Assembly: GCA_963697345.1 (NCBI GenBank)
Contig: CAVONS010000008.1
Location: 186,001 to 250,000, forward strand
Direction of reading: 5' to 3'
DNA from: Prado023 sp963697345
Lineage (GTDB): Bacteria; Actinomycetota; Actinomycetes; S36-B12; CAIYMF01
Length of the DNA stretch: 64,000 nt
Position numbers and translations under genes: made by a program. Positions 43,902-52,359 of this stretch are shown in pieces. The notes under the pieces are model-generated. The model was given only the letters and a program-made list of their open reading frames with translations, had not been told where the DNA came from and did no database searches. The number at the start of each line of letters is the position of its first letter. Within the stretch, counting starts at the first letter, position 1.

Positions 43902-45071
43902 ATGAACACCATGCGTGTGCTGTGCATCACCAACGACTTCCCGCCGCGGGCCGGCGGGATCCAGGCGTTCGTCCACGGACTGCTGGTGCGCCAGCCCGAG
44001 GGGTCCGTGGTCGTCTACGCGCCGAAGTGGAAGGGTGCCGAGGCATTCGATGCCGAGCAGCCCTTCCCGGTGGTCCGGCATGCGACGTCCCTGATGGTTC
44101 CCGAGCCGACCGTCCTGCGCCGGGCGCGCGAGATCGCCCGGGCAGAGGGGTGCGACCGGGTCGTCTTCGGAGCGACGGCTCCGTTGGGCTTGTTGGCCCC
44201 TCGGTTGGCTTCGGCCGGAGTGCACACCAGCGTCGGGATCACCCACGGGCATGAGGCTGCGTGGGCCCAGACTCCCGGTTCCCGGCACGTCCTTCGACGG
44301 ATCGGCGAGGGCCTGGATCGCGTCACCTACCTCGGCTCCTACACGCGGGGCAAGATCTCGGCCGCGCTGAGCCCTGCAGCAGCAGGCCGGATGCGCCAGC
44401 TGGTGCCCGGCGTTGACTCCCAGACGTTTCGTCCGGATCGACGTGAGGAGGGTCGCGCGATCAGGGAGCGGTACGGGTTGGCGCAGCGGCCGGTGATCGT
44501 GTGTGTGTCCCGGCTCATGCCACGCAAGGGCCAGGACGCCCTGATCCGCGCGCTGCCCCGGATCAGGGCGACCACCGGAGCGGACGTCGCGCTGCTGATC
44601 GTGGGCGGAGGCCCCTACCGCAAGGAGCTGACCCACCTCGTGGCCGAGGGCGGGCTGGAGTCTGACGTCGTCATCACGGGTGGGGTCCCGTGGTCGGAGT
44701 TGCCGGCGCACTACGCCGCAGGGAGCGTGTTCGCCATGCCCAGCCGGACCCGCCAGCGCGGGTGGGACGTGGAAGGGCTGGGGATCGTGTACCTCGAGGC
44801 CTCGGCGACAGGGCTCCCGGTGGTGTCCGGGGATTCCGGGGGTGCGCCAGATGCCGTCCGCGAAGGGGAGACCGGTTTCGTTGTGGGCGGCCTTGACCAG
44901 GATGCACTCGTCGAACGCGTCAGCCAACTGCTGACCGACCCGGAGCTGGCCGCGCGGATGGGAGCAGCCGGCCGGCAGTGGGTCGAGTCCTCCTGGGGAT
45001 GGGACCGTTCAGCCCATCGGCTCCAGGTCATGCTGGAGGGTGGTGATCCGGACGGCCCTGCGGCTGGCTAG
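43902..45071 (+). CDS. pimB: GT4 glycosyltransferase, PimB-type mannosyltransferase
   Basis: A 389-residue GT-B fold, family 4 enzyme. The N-terminus reads CITNDFPPRAGGIQAFVHGL; the donor-binding C-terminal domain has VSRLMPRKGQDALI and the E-x7-E region around EGLGIVYLEASATGLPVV with a GGAPD tail. In mycobacteria and corynebacteria PimB adds the second mannose from GDP-mannose to phosphatidylinositol monomannoside. The match to that family plus genomic context (SRPBCC, acyltransferase and GT87 neighbours) supports it. ATG 43911 is an alternative start. Confidence 0.85.
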   Translation: MNTMRVLCITNDFPPRAGGIQAFVHGLLVRQPEGSVVVYAPKWKGAEAFDAEQPFPVVRHATSLMVPEPTVLRRAREIARAEGCDRVVFGATAPLGLLAPRLASAGVHTSVGITHGHEAAWAQTPGSRHVLRRIGEGLDRVTYLGSYTRGKISAALSPAAAGRMRQLVPGVDSQTFRPDRREEGRAIRERYGLAQRPVIVCVSRLMPRKGQDALIRALPRIRATTGADVALLIVGGGPYRKELTHLVAEGGLESDVVITGGVPWSELPAHYAAGSVFAMPSRTRQRGWDVEGLGIVYLEASATGLPVVSGDSGGAPDAVREGETGFVVGGLDQDALVERVSQLLTDPELAARMGAAGRQWVESSWGWDRSAHRLQVMLEGGDPDGPAAG

Positions 45072-45098
45072 CTCCCGGGTGCCAGGGGTGGGTCCCAC

Positions 45099-46319
45099 CT
45101 ACTCCCACGTCCCGGCCCGCGCTCGGGGTGCCACGAGGACGAGCAGCGCCGTGACAGTGGCGGTGACGGTCAGCACCACCCGGATGCTCTGGACCAGCAC
45201 GGCGGCCGGATGGCCATCGAGCAACGCGCTGTAGAGCCAGGGGTAGACCAGCTGGGTGGCCGCGGCGGCAGCCACGAGCAGCGCGGTCGTGCGGCGCATA
45301 CGGCTGCCGGGATCGCCGAGGCACACCGCGGCGAGGCCCAGCAACCAGATGAAGTACTGGCCGGAGAACACCCGGCTGGTGGCCACCGTGAACAGGACTG
45401 CGGCCAGTGCGACATCGGCCCCGGACACATCCTCGAGAGCACCTCGCAGGCGTTGGAGCGCGACCATCGCAAGGAGCATGAGCGTGATGACGGGCGCGAT
45501 CGAGGCGACGACCTCGACCCCCGGCGCCTGGATCTCGTGCGCCCCGTACCTGTAGACCACCTCGACCGGGGCACCCAGGGCACGGGCGATCAGGTAGGGC
45601 CATGCCGGCAGTGACTCGATCTGCAGGCCCCGGTTGCGCTGCCCACTGAGGAACGACAGGGGGTCTGTGGTGGTCACCAGCAGAACCGTCACGATCACCA
45701 GTGAGGCCCCGAGCGCTCCGGCGACGCCACGGGGCAGAGCCCGACGGGCCAGGGCTGCCAGGGCCAGGATCGGCCAGACCTTCAACCAAGCACCCAAGCC
45801 GGCCAAGGCTCCGCTGACGCCTGGTCGGGCGGCCGTCAGGACCGCGGCGACAGCGAAGGCTGTGGGGACCACGTCGAACCGGGCGAGCACGAGTGGGCCG
45901 ACCAGCAGCGGCAGCAGTGCCCACAGGCGCAGGCCCTGGGCGCGTGCGGTGCGGCGAGCCTGGACGGTCAGCATCCCCATGATCGCTGCGTCGAAGGCCA
46001 GGAAGAGCGTGACGAACCCCAGTCGCTCCCCGGGCAGCCAGGCTCCCAGGAGCATCACGGGACCGGCCAGGGGTGGGTACTGCCACATCTCGTCGGTCGG
46101 GAAGCGGCCGAACTGCAGCGAATCGGTGGCCCACTCGGCGTAGATGGTGAGGTCGTTGATCTGTTCGGGCCACGGGATCGTACCGGCGATGATGCCGATC
46201 AGCGCCAGCCTGAGCAGGGACCAGATCAGCCAGTCGATGCCCATCCTGCGGCCGGGGGTCGAGGATGCTGCCGACGGCGGATCTGACGCGCTCTGGTCGT
46301 CGCGGGTGGGTACGGGCAC
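45099..46319 (-). CDS. GT87 family membrane mannosyltransferase
   Basis: A 406-residue polytopic membrane protein with about 10 helices. The first extracytoplasmic loop has NDLTIYAEWA and the family motif QYPPLAGPVMLLG, and a later SGQRNRGLQIESLP loop; these are GT87 (DUF2029) marks. The mycobacterial GT87 Rv2181 adds alpha-1,2-mannose branches to lipomannan using polyprenyl-phosphomannose, a plausible role here. It starts with GTG 4 bases after the LuxR regulator stop on the same strand, so the two are probably co-transcribed. It is convergent with pimB. Confidence 0.82.
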   Translation of the reverse strand: MPVPTRDDQSASDPPSAASSTPGRRMGIDWLIWSLLRLALIGIIAGTIPWPEQINDLTIYAEWATDSLQFGRFPTDEMWQYPPLAGPVMLLGAWLPGERLGFVTLFLAFDAAIMGMLTVQARRTARAQGLRLWALLPLLVGPLVLARFDVVPTAFAVAAVLTAARPGVSGALAGLGAWLKVWPILALAALARRALPRGVAGALGASLVIVTVLLVTTTDPLSFLSGQRNRGLQIESLPAWPYLIARALGAPVEVVYRYGAHEIQAPGVEVVASIAPVITLMLLAMVALQRLRGALEDVSGADVALAAVLFTVATSRVFSGQYFIWLLGLAAVCLGDPGSRMRRTTALLVAAAAATQLVYPWLYSALLDGHPAAVLVQSIRVVLTVTATVTALLVLVAPRARAGTWE

Positions 46320-46322
46320 GAC

Positions 46323-46964
46323 TCAGTCCGCCAGCATCCCGAGCCGCTCGGCGGTCAGCACGGCCTGGCTGCGGGTCGTCACGCCGAGCTTGCGATAGAT
46401 CCCGGACAGGTGGGAGCGTGTGGTGGCCTCCGACACGTACAGCCGGGCCGATATCCCGTGGACCGACAGGCCCTCGGCGGCGAGGGACAGCACCTCCGAT
46501 TCACGCGGGGTGAGCCGGGGCCCGCCGCGGGCCCTGCGGCGCGGCGCCACGACATCCTCGGCCAGGAAGGCTCCTGGCGCGCTGGCTGCCTGCGCGGTGG
46601 TGGCGACCAGGCGATCTGGGGAGGAGGTCTTCGGCAGGTACGCTGACGCCCCAAGATCCAGGGCCTGGAGCATGGCGTCCTGGTCGGGTTCGGGGCTCAT
46701 CGCCACGATCGCCAGGGACGGCCAGCGGTCCCGGGCGATCGCCACGACGTGCCCCCGTTCACTGCCCGGGAGGTCGAGGCTGACCAGGAGCGCGTCCGCC
46801 CGCCCCTCGGCGACCGCACGCAGGGCGGACTCACTGTCCGAGGCCTGCAGGACGTTTGCGCCGGCGGTGGTGAGCACCTCGACCAGCCCGTGACGCAGCA
46901 GGTCGTGGGAGTCGGCGACCACCACGCGCAACCCCATCGCAGACGGGCCCTCATGGCTGGCCAC
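46323..46964 (-). CDS. LuxR/NarL-type regulator with degenerate receiver domain
   Basis: 213 residues: an N-terminal receiver fold (about 10-125) and a C-terminal LuxR helix-turn-helix (about 148-212, LTPRESEVLSLAAEG then TRSHLSGIYRKLGV). The phosphoacceptor aspartate is replaced by serine (S62 in LVSLDLPG) and the second acidic residue of the metal-binding pair is also serine (D18, S19); S90 and K112 are kept. It should therefore act without normal phosphorylation. GGGAGGGGGT precedes the GTG start. No histidine kinase is nearby. It is upstream of the GT87 gene and might control it. Confidence 0.85.
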   Translation of the reverse strand: MASHEGPSAMGLRVVVADSHDLLRHGLVEVLTTAGANVLQASDSESALRAVAEGRADALLVSLDLPGSERGHVVAIARDRWPSLAIVAMSPEPDQDAMLQALDLGASAYLPKTSSPDRLVATTAQAASAPGAFLAEDVVAPRRRARGGPRLTPRESEVLSLAAEGLSVHGISARLYVSEATTRSHLSGIYRKLGVTTRSQAVLTAERLGMLAD

Positions 46965-47034
46965 GTCCCACCCCCTCCCTCGGCGATGCCGCTCACGCTA
47001 CATCGCCGAGGGAGCACGACGGGGGCAAACCGGC

Positions 47035-47040
47035 TAGCCT
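47035..47040 (+). promoter_or_regulatory. Candidate leaderless -10 element for the SRPBCC gene
   Basis: TAGCCT ends 6 bases before GTG 47047, and no ribosome-binding site intervenes. Confidence 0.45.
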
Positions 47041-47046
47041 GCGGTC

Positions 47047-47477
47047 GTGGCCGAGATGACGAGTTCCAGCATCGTGATTGCGGCAGATGCCGCCGACATC
47101 ATGGACATCATCGCTGATGTGGAGACCTACGAGGAGTGGATCCCCGGCATCGACAGCGCCGTCGCGCACGACCAGGACGACGCCGGGCGACCAGCAGAGG
47201 CGACCTTCACCGGCAACCTCGGGCTGGTCAAGGACAGCTACACCGTGGCCTATGACTGGGCCGACTTCGAGGTGTCCTGGCATCTCACGCAGGGGGACAA
47301 GCTCCACGACCTGCACGGCACCTACACCTGCACCGACCTCGGTGATGGGACCACGGAGGTGGCCTACTCCCTCGAGGTCGAGCTCGCCATCCCGGTGGTC
47401 GGAATGCTGCGACGGCGCGGGGAGAAGGTCATCGTCGACTCGGCGCTCAAGGGTCTGAAGCGAAGGGCGGAAGGCTG

Positions 47478-47478
<1 letters not shown>
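47047..47478 (+). CDS. SRPBCC/START-like (polyketide cyclase/dehydrase) family protein
   Basis: A 143-residue helix-grip protein with a hydrophobic ligand cavity. It opens with a strand and the helix ADIMDIIADVETYEEWIPG, has the central VSWHLTQGDKLHDLHGTYTC, and ends with a long amphipathic helix. M. tuberculosis Rv2185c, in the same neighbourhood, belongs to this family. The ligand is unknown; a lipid or isoprenoid is possible given the surroundings. It starts with GTG at a likely leaderless promoter, and its stop overlaps the next ATG by one base (TGATG). Confidence 0.82.
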
Positions 47479-47927
<449 letters not shown>

Positions 47928-47963
47928 GCGCGCTGAGCGCGGTGAGCCTCCACGGTCGACCCG

Positions 47964-48506
47964 CTACAAGCGTGCTCCGTCGTCCCAGCCGTCCTCACGG
48001 CCCTCGGGCATCTGCCACACCAGGGTGACGAAGCCTGCCAACGTGGCCAGCCCGGCGCTGATGCCCACGATGCCCGGGGGGTCCCATCCCGTGAGCGCGA
48101 TGAGCAGGATGATCAGCGGACCACCGAGCACGCCTGCCCACGCCAGGCGCTTGATCGGGGTGCCCTCGGGGATCTCTGGTGGCGGGGGAGGCACGAAGTG
48201 ACCCTCGTCCTCCCAGTTGTCCACGAAGGCGGCCGGTTCGGGCGTGGACTCGGCGGCCGGTTGCGGACGCCTGCGACGCAGCGGCTCGAAGAGCGCCTCA
48301 AGGCCAGCGCCCGGGCTCGCGTCCGGCGGTGGCGACGACGACGGTGGCTCGGCTGCGATGGCGTCGGCACCTGGCTCACCCGGGCCGCCCGGATCCGCGG
48401 CGTCCGAGGCTGTGGACCCGGTGCCACGCGCCCCCTTGGTGCCCGAGGTCAGGTCATCGACAATCTGGGCCCACGCCTCGTCGAAATCGTCCTGCGACTC
48501 AGGCAT
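47964..48506 (-). CDS. Hypothetical membrane protein with disordered N-terminus
   Basis: 180 residues. An acidic, Pro/Ser/Gly-rich N-terminus (1-100) begins ESQDDFDEAWAQIVDDL and leads to the stretch EDEGHFVPPPPPEIPEGTPI, then two transmembrane helices (about 121-138 and 143-163), ending MPEGREDGWDDGARL. I recall actinobacterial proteins with the same HFVPPPPP and W-DDGA-L ends, but no function. It is divergent from the acyltransferase gene (169 bases). Confidence 0.65.
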   Translation of the reverse strand: MPESQDDFDEAWAQIVDDLTSGTKGARGTGSTASDAADPGGPGEPGADAIAAEPPSSSPPPDASPGAGLEALFEPLRRRRPQPAAESTPEPAAFVDNWEDEGHFVPPPPPEIPEGTPIKRLAWAGVLGGPLIILLIALTGWDPPGIVGISAGLATLAGFVTLVWQMPEGREDGWDDGARL

Positions 48507-48644
48507 GGGTCACCCCGCGCAGTGGTCGTCCGAGGGTGGGGCGCATCTGCTTCTCCGTACCAGGTGATGCTGGGCGTCGGACAATCGTCGCACATCCGGG
48601 TGCGACGCGAACCGCTCACGTTGCCGCCTGCCCGGAGCAGGCCC

Positions 48645-48650
48645 TACCGT
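48645..48650 (+). promoter_or_regulatory. Candidate promoter for the acyltransferase gene
   Basis: TACCGT (48645-48650) is preceded by TTGCCG (48621-48626) at 18-base spacing, one of the few places here with a recognisable -35. It would give a leader of about 20 bases containing the GGGAGG ribosome-binding site. Confidence 0.4.
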
Positions 48651-48675
48651 GTCCCATGCCAAGGGAGGCCCACCG

Positions 48676-49437
48676 ATGCTCTACTCGCTGATGAAGCATG
48701 TGCTCATCGGTCCGCCCCTGGTGACGCTGTACTCACCCGAGGTCGAGGGGCTGGAGAACATCCCCGAGGAGGGTCCGGCCATCCTGGCCAGCAACCACCT
48801 GTCGTTCTCCGACTCCTTCTTCCTGCCACTGGTCGTCGATCGCAAGATCACCTTCCTGGCCAAGAGCGACTACTTCACGGGCCCCGGGGTCAAGGGATGG
48901 CTGACCAAGCAGTTCTTCTCCGGGGTCGGGCAGGTGCCGATCGACCGATCCGGTGGCAACGCGAGCATGGGCGCGATCGACACCGGCGTCCGAATCCTTC
49001 GTGAGGGCAACCTGCTGGGCATCTACCCGGAGGGCACGCGGTCACCGGATGGACGGCTGTACCGGGGACGCACGGGCCCGGCCCGCATGGCGCTGGCCGC
49101 CCCGGCCCCAGTGATCCCGGTCGCCATGATCGGCACCGACAAGATCCAGCCCACGGGCCAGAAGATCCCGAACCTGTACCCGCTGACGATCAGGATCGGC
49201 AAGCCGCTGGACTTCTCCCGCTATGCGGGCATGGAGGACGACAGGTTCGTGCTGCGGAGCATGACCGACGAGATCATGTACGAGCTCATGGAGCTCTCCG
49301 GCCAGGAGTACGTCGACATCTACGCGAACAAGGCCAAGGAACTCATCGGGACCCACGGCACGTCGACGCCCTCGCCGGAGCAGCTGGCCGAGGCCGACGC
49401 CGGTGGCGCCGACGCTCCGGATGCCCAGCCTGCGTGA
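48676..49437 (+). CDS. 1-acylglycerol-3-phosphate acyltransferase-type enzyme (PlsC family)
   Basis: A 253-residue membrane-associated acyltransferase. The catalytic H-x4-D is in NHLSFSDSFF, and the phosphate-binding PEGTRSPDG is present near residue 118. It would acylate lysophosphatidate or a related lipid, using acyl-CoA or acyl-ACP. Rv2182c holds the equivalent place in M. tuberculosis. GGGAGG lies 7 bases before ATG 48676, which fixes the start. The last 20 residues are low in complexity and Ala/Asp-rich. Confidence 0.88.
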   Translation: MLYSLMKHVLIGPPLVTLYSPEVEGLENIPEEGPAILASNHLSFSDSFFLPLVVDRKITFLAKSDYFTGPGVKGWLTKQFFSGVGQVPIDRSGGNASMGAIDTGVRILREGNLLGIYPEGTRSPDGRLYRGRTGPARMALAAPAPVIPVAMIGTDKIQPTGQKIPNLYPLTIRIGKPLDFSRYAGMEDDRFVLRSMTDEIMYELMELSGQEYVDIYANKAKELIGTHGTSTPSPEQLAEADAGGADAPDAQPA

Positions 49438-49465
49438 GGCAACCGACCCGCCAGGACGCCGCGCC

Positions 49466-50959
49466 CTAGCGCAGGTTCGCCCAGCCCTTCGAGCGCTCGA
49501 CGGCCACGCGCCACCGGCGGTGGGCCGCGGGATCGTTGCCCTGCGGCGTGAACCGGGCGTCGGTCACGGCGCGCAGCTCGTGGGCGACCGCCCCGGGTGA
49601 GTCCCAGATGCCGGTGCCGACACCGGCGGCGATGGCGGCCCCGAGCCCCGTGGCCTGCAGCTCGGCGGATCTCTGCACCGGCACGCCCAACTGGTCGGCC
49701 TGGAACTGGCACAGGAAGCCGTTGGCGGCAGCACCACCATCCACCGACAGGTGGGGAATGGCCAGCCCAGCTTCGCGGGTCATGACGTCGACCACGTCGC
49801 GCACCTCGAAGGCGATGGCCTCCAGCGTCGCCCGCACGAGGTGAGCCCGGGAGGTGCCGCGGGTGATGCCCAGGATGGCCCCTCGGGCATAGGGATCCCA
49901 ATCCGGGGCCCCGAGCCCCGTGAGGGCGGGGACGAACACCACGCCGCCAGAGTCCGGCACCGACGTGGCCATCTCCTCGGTCTCCGCGGCCGAGGCGATG
50001 ATGCCCAAGCCATCGCGCAGCCACTGCACCGCGGCGCCGGTGACGAACACGGCACCCTCAAGTGCGTACTCACGGCGGCCATCGGGGTGCTGCCAGGCGA
50101 CTGTGGACAGCAGCCCGGAGTGCGAGGACACGACCTCCTCTCCGGTGTTGACCAGGACGAAGGACCCCGTGCCGTACGTGCACTTGCTCGATCCCGGCGT
50201 GAAGCAGCCCTGCCCGAACAGGGCAGCCTGCTGATCACCGAGGATCGAGGCGATGGGAAGCTCCAGGCCCAGGAAGCAGCCCGGGTCGGTCGTGCCGATG
50301 ACGCCGTAGGACGCCACGATCTCGGGAAGTGCATCCCGGGGCACCCCGAACAGGTCCAGCAGCTGGGGGCTCCATTCGCCGGTGTGCAGGTCGTAGAGCA
50401 GGGTCCGCGACGCGTTCGAGGGATCGGTGACGTGGTGCAGGCCCCGGGTCATCCGGGCGACCAGGTAGGAGTCCACCGTGCCCACGGCGACCTCGCCGGC
50501 GGTGATCCGTCGCCACGTCTGGGGGTCCTCGGTGCGCACCCAGGTCAGCTTCGTGCCGGAGAAGTAGGGATCCAGGCGCAGGCCCGTCAGTCGCTCGACC
50601 AGCGTCTCGTACCCGGCCTCACGCATCTGCGCGCAGATGCCGGCGGTGCGCCGGTCCTGCCAGACGATCGCCCGCCGTGGCGAACCCATGGTCTCGCGGT
50701 CCCAGAAGCAGATCGTCTCCCGCTGATTGGTGATCCCGACCGCGGTGGGGGGATCGGCGACCGCCTCCGGGGTGGCCAGCAGCGCCTCCAGTGCGGTCAG
50801 GGTCGCGGACCAGATCTCGCCGGGATCGTGCTCGACCCATCCATCGGCCGGGAAGTGCTGGGGGAACTCGCTGTACCCACGGGCAACGACATGCAGGTCG
50901 GTGGAGACCAGCAGGGCGGTCACGCCGGTCGTGCCGGCGTCAATGGCCAGGATGCTCAT
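49466..50959 (-). CDS. glpK: Glycerol kinase (FGGY family)
   Basis: A 497-residue FGGY kinase. Glycerol-binding residues of GlpK are kept: Arg/Glu in ITNQRET, Trp in VWQDRRT, Tyr in LDPYFSGTK and Asp/Gln in LGDQQAALFGQ. The phosphate-loop segment reads DAGTTGVTALL, where classical GlpK has DQGTTSSR, so the enzyme belongs to a divergent branch. No glpF or glpD accompanies it. TAGAGT stands 7 bases before ATG 50959, suggesting leaderless expression. It is divergent from the phosphofructokinase gene (97 bases). Confidence 0.88.
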   Translation of the reverse strand: MSILAIDAGTTGVTALLVSTDLHVVARGYSEFPQHFPADGWVEHDPGEIWSATLTALEALLATPEAVADPPTAVGITNQRETICFWDRETMGSPRRAIVWQDRRTAGICAQMREAGYETLVERLTGLRLDPYFSGTKLTWVRTEDPQTWRRITAGEVAVGTVDSYLVARMTRGLHHVTDPSNASRTLLYDLHTGEWSPQLLDLFGVPRDALPEIVASYGVIGTTDPGCFLGLELPIASILGDQQAALFGQGCFTPGSSKCTYGTGSFVLVNTGEEVVSSHSGLLSTVAWQHPDGRREYALEGAVFVTGAAVQWLRDGLGIIASAAETEEMATSVPDSGGVVFVPALTGLGAPDWDPYARGAILGITRGTSRAHLVRATLEAIAFEVRDVVDVMTREAGLAIPHLSVDGGAAANGFLCQFQADQLGVPVQRSAELQATGLGAAIAAGVGTGIWDSPGAVAHELRAVTDARFTPQGNDPAAHRRWRVAVERSKGWANLR

Positions 50960-50966
50960 GTACCCC

Positions 50967-50972
50967 ACTCTA
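50967..50972 (-). promoter_or_regulatory. Candidate leaderless -10 element for glpK
   Basis: TAGAGT on the minus strand, 7 bases before ATG 50959. A GTGGGG between them is a poor ribosome-binding site. Confidence 0.42.
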
Positions 50973-51011
50973 GGACGCCCCGGTCGGCCAGCGTCCTGAC
51001 GGTTGCCTCGG

Positions 51012-51017
51012 TACCGT
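51012..51017 (+). promoter_or_regulatory. Candidate -10 element for the phosphofructokinase gene
   Basis: TACCGT, 39 bases before ATG 51057; an AGAAGGG sequence 7 bases before the start could be the ribosome-binding site. No -35 is evident. Confidence 0.3.
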
Positions 51018-51056
51018 GGGCGCTGATCGTCCACTCCACCGCAGAAGGGTCCCGCA

Positions 51057-52283
51057 ATGGCTGTCAAGAAGGTTGCTCTGCTCACCGCCGGCGGACTGGC
51101 GCCGTGCCTGTCCTCAGCCGTGGGTGGACTCATCCAGCGCTACACCGAAGTAGCTCCCGAGATCGAGATCATCGCCTATCGCGGTGGCTACCAGGGCCTG
51201 CTCCTGGGGGACAAGATGGAGGTCACCCCCGAGGTCCGTGAGAAGGCCTACCTGCTTCACGACTTCGGTGGCAGCCCCATCGTGAACAGTCGCGTCAAGC
51301 TCACCAATGTCGCTGACTGCGTCAAGCGCGGCCTGGTCAAGGAGGGGGAGGACCCCCAGAAGGTGGCGGCCGACCAGCTGGTGGCCGACGGGGTGGATGT
51401 CCTGCACACGATCGGCGGCGACGACACGAACACAGCGGCCGCCGACCTCGCTGCCTACCTCGCCCGCCACGACTACGGCCTGCAGGTCGTGGGCCTGCCC
51501 AAGACGATCGACAACGACGTGATCCCGATCCGGCAGTCCCTCGGTGCCTGGACCGCCGCCGACGAGGGCGCACGGTTCTTCTGGAATGTCGTGTCCGAGC
51601 ACAGCGCGAACCCGCGCACGTTGGTCGTGCACGAGGTGATGGGCCGCAACTGCGGGTGGTTGACCGGCGCGACCGCCCAGTCCTACCGCAAGATGCTCGA
51701 CGAGAAGGAGTGGCTCGATGCCTTCGGCGTCCCGCGGATCCGACGTGATGTCCACGCCGTGTTCGTCCCCGAGATGGAGCTCAACCTCGAGGAGGAGGCA
51801 ACACGGCTCAAGGCCGTGATGGACGAGGTCGGCAACGTCAACATCTTCCTGTCCGAGGGTGCCGGTGTGGATTCGATCGTGGCCCAGATGGAGGCCGCCG
51901 GCGAGGAGGTCCCGCGCGATGCGTTCGGCCATGTCAGGTTGGACGAGATCAACCCGGGCAAGTGGTTCTCCGAGCAGTTCGCCCCGATGATCGAGGCCGG
52001 CAAGGTGCTGATCCAGAAGAGCGGCTACTACTCCCGGGCTGCGGCCGCCAACGAGCGCGACCGTGAGCTCATCAAGTCGTGTGTGGACACCGCTGTTGAC
52101 ACCGCCCTGGCCGGCGGCACCGGCCTGGTCGGTCATGACGAGGAGCGCGGCGATGTGCTGCGTGCCATCGAGTTCGATCGGATCAAGGGGGGCAAGAACT
52201 TCGACATCGATGCCCCCTGGTTCGAGGAGCTGCTCGCGGGCATCGGTCAGCCCAAGCGCGCGAAGGTGGCCGTCGAGCACTGA
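51057..52283 (+). CDS. pfp: Pyrophosphate--fructose 6-phosphate 1-phosphotransferase
   Basis: A 408-residue phosphofructokinase. Two residues that decide phosphoryl donor are visible: the second Asp of GGDD (120-123), where ATP enzymes have GGDG, and Lys in PKTIDND (148-154), where ATP enzymes have Gly. Both indicate inorganic pyrophosphate as donor, making the step reversible. VMGRNCGWLTG, the fructose-phosphate-binding segment, is also present. It lies between glpK and aroG, so triose and hexose phosphate flow toward the shikimate pathway is a reasonable context. Confidence 0.92.
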   Translation: MAVKKVALLTAGGLAPCLSSAVGGLIQRYTEVAPEIEIIAYRGGYQGLLLGDKMEVTPEVREKAYLLHDFGGSPIVNSRVKLTNVADCVKRGLVKEGEDPQKVAADQLVADGVDVLHTIGGDDTNTAAADLAAYLARHDYGLQVVGLPKTIDNDVIPIRQSLGAWTAADEGARFFWNVVSEHSANPRTLVVHEVMGRNCGWLTGATAQSYRKMLDEKEWLDAFGVPRIRRDVHAVFVPEMELNLEEEATRLKAVMDEVGNVNIFLSEGAGVDSIVAQMEAAGEEVPRDAFGHVRLDEINPGKWFSEQFAPMIEAGKVLIQKSGYYSRAAAANERDRELIKSCVDTAVDTALAGGTGLVGHDEERGDVLRAIEFDRIKGGKNFDIDAPWFEELLAGIGQPKRAKVAVEH

Positions 52284-52347
52284 GGCCGGATCCGCATCAT
52301 CGATGGGGTGGGCCCCGAGGCGGTCCGCCCCATCGGTGCGTCTGACA

Positions 52348-52353
52348 TACCCT
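52348..52353 (+). promoter_or_regulatory. Candidate leaderless -10 element for aroG
   Basis: TACCCT ends 6 bases before ATG 52360. The intervening TGGAAC is not a useful ribosome-binding site. Confidence 0.42.
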
Positions 52354-52359
52354 TGGAAC

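Noticed and set aside
45080..45110. GGTGGGTCCCACC palindrome between pimB and the GT87 gene
   Set aside because: It has a one-base centre and no U-tract, so it is a poor terminator and is likely chance in G/C-rich DNA.
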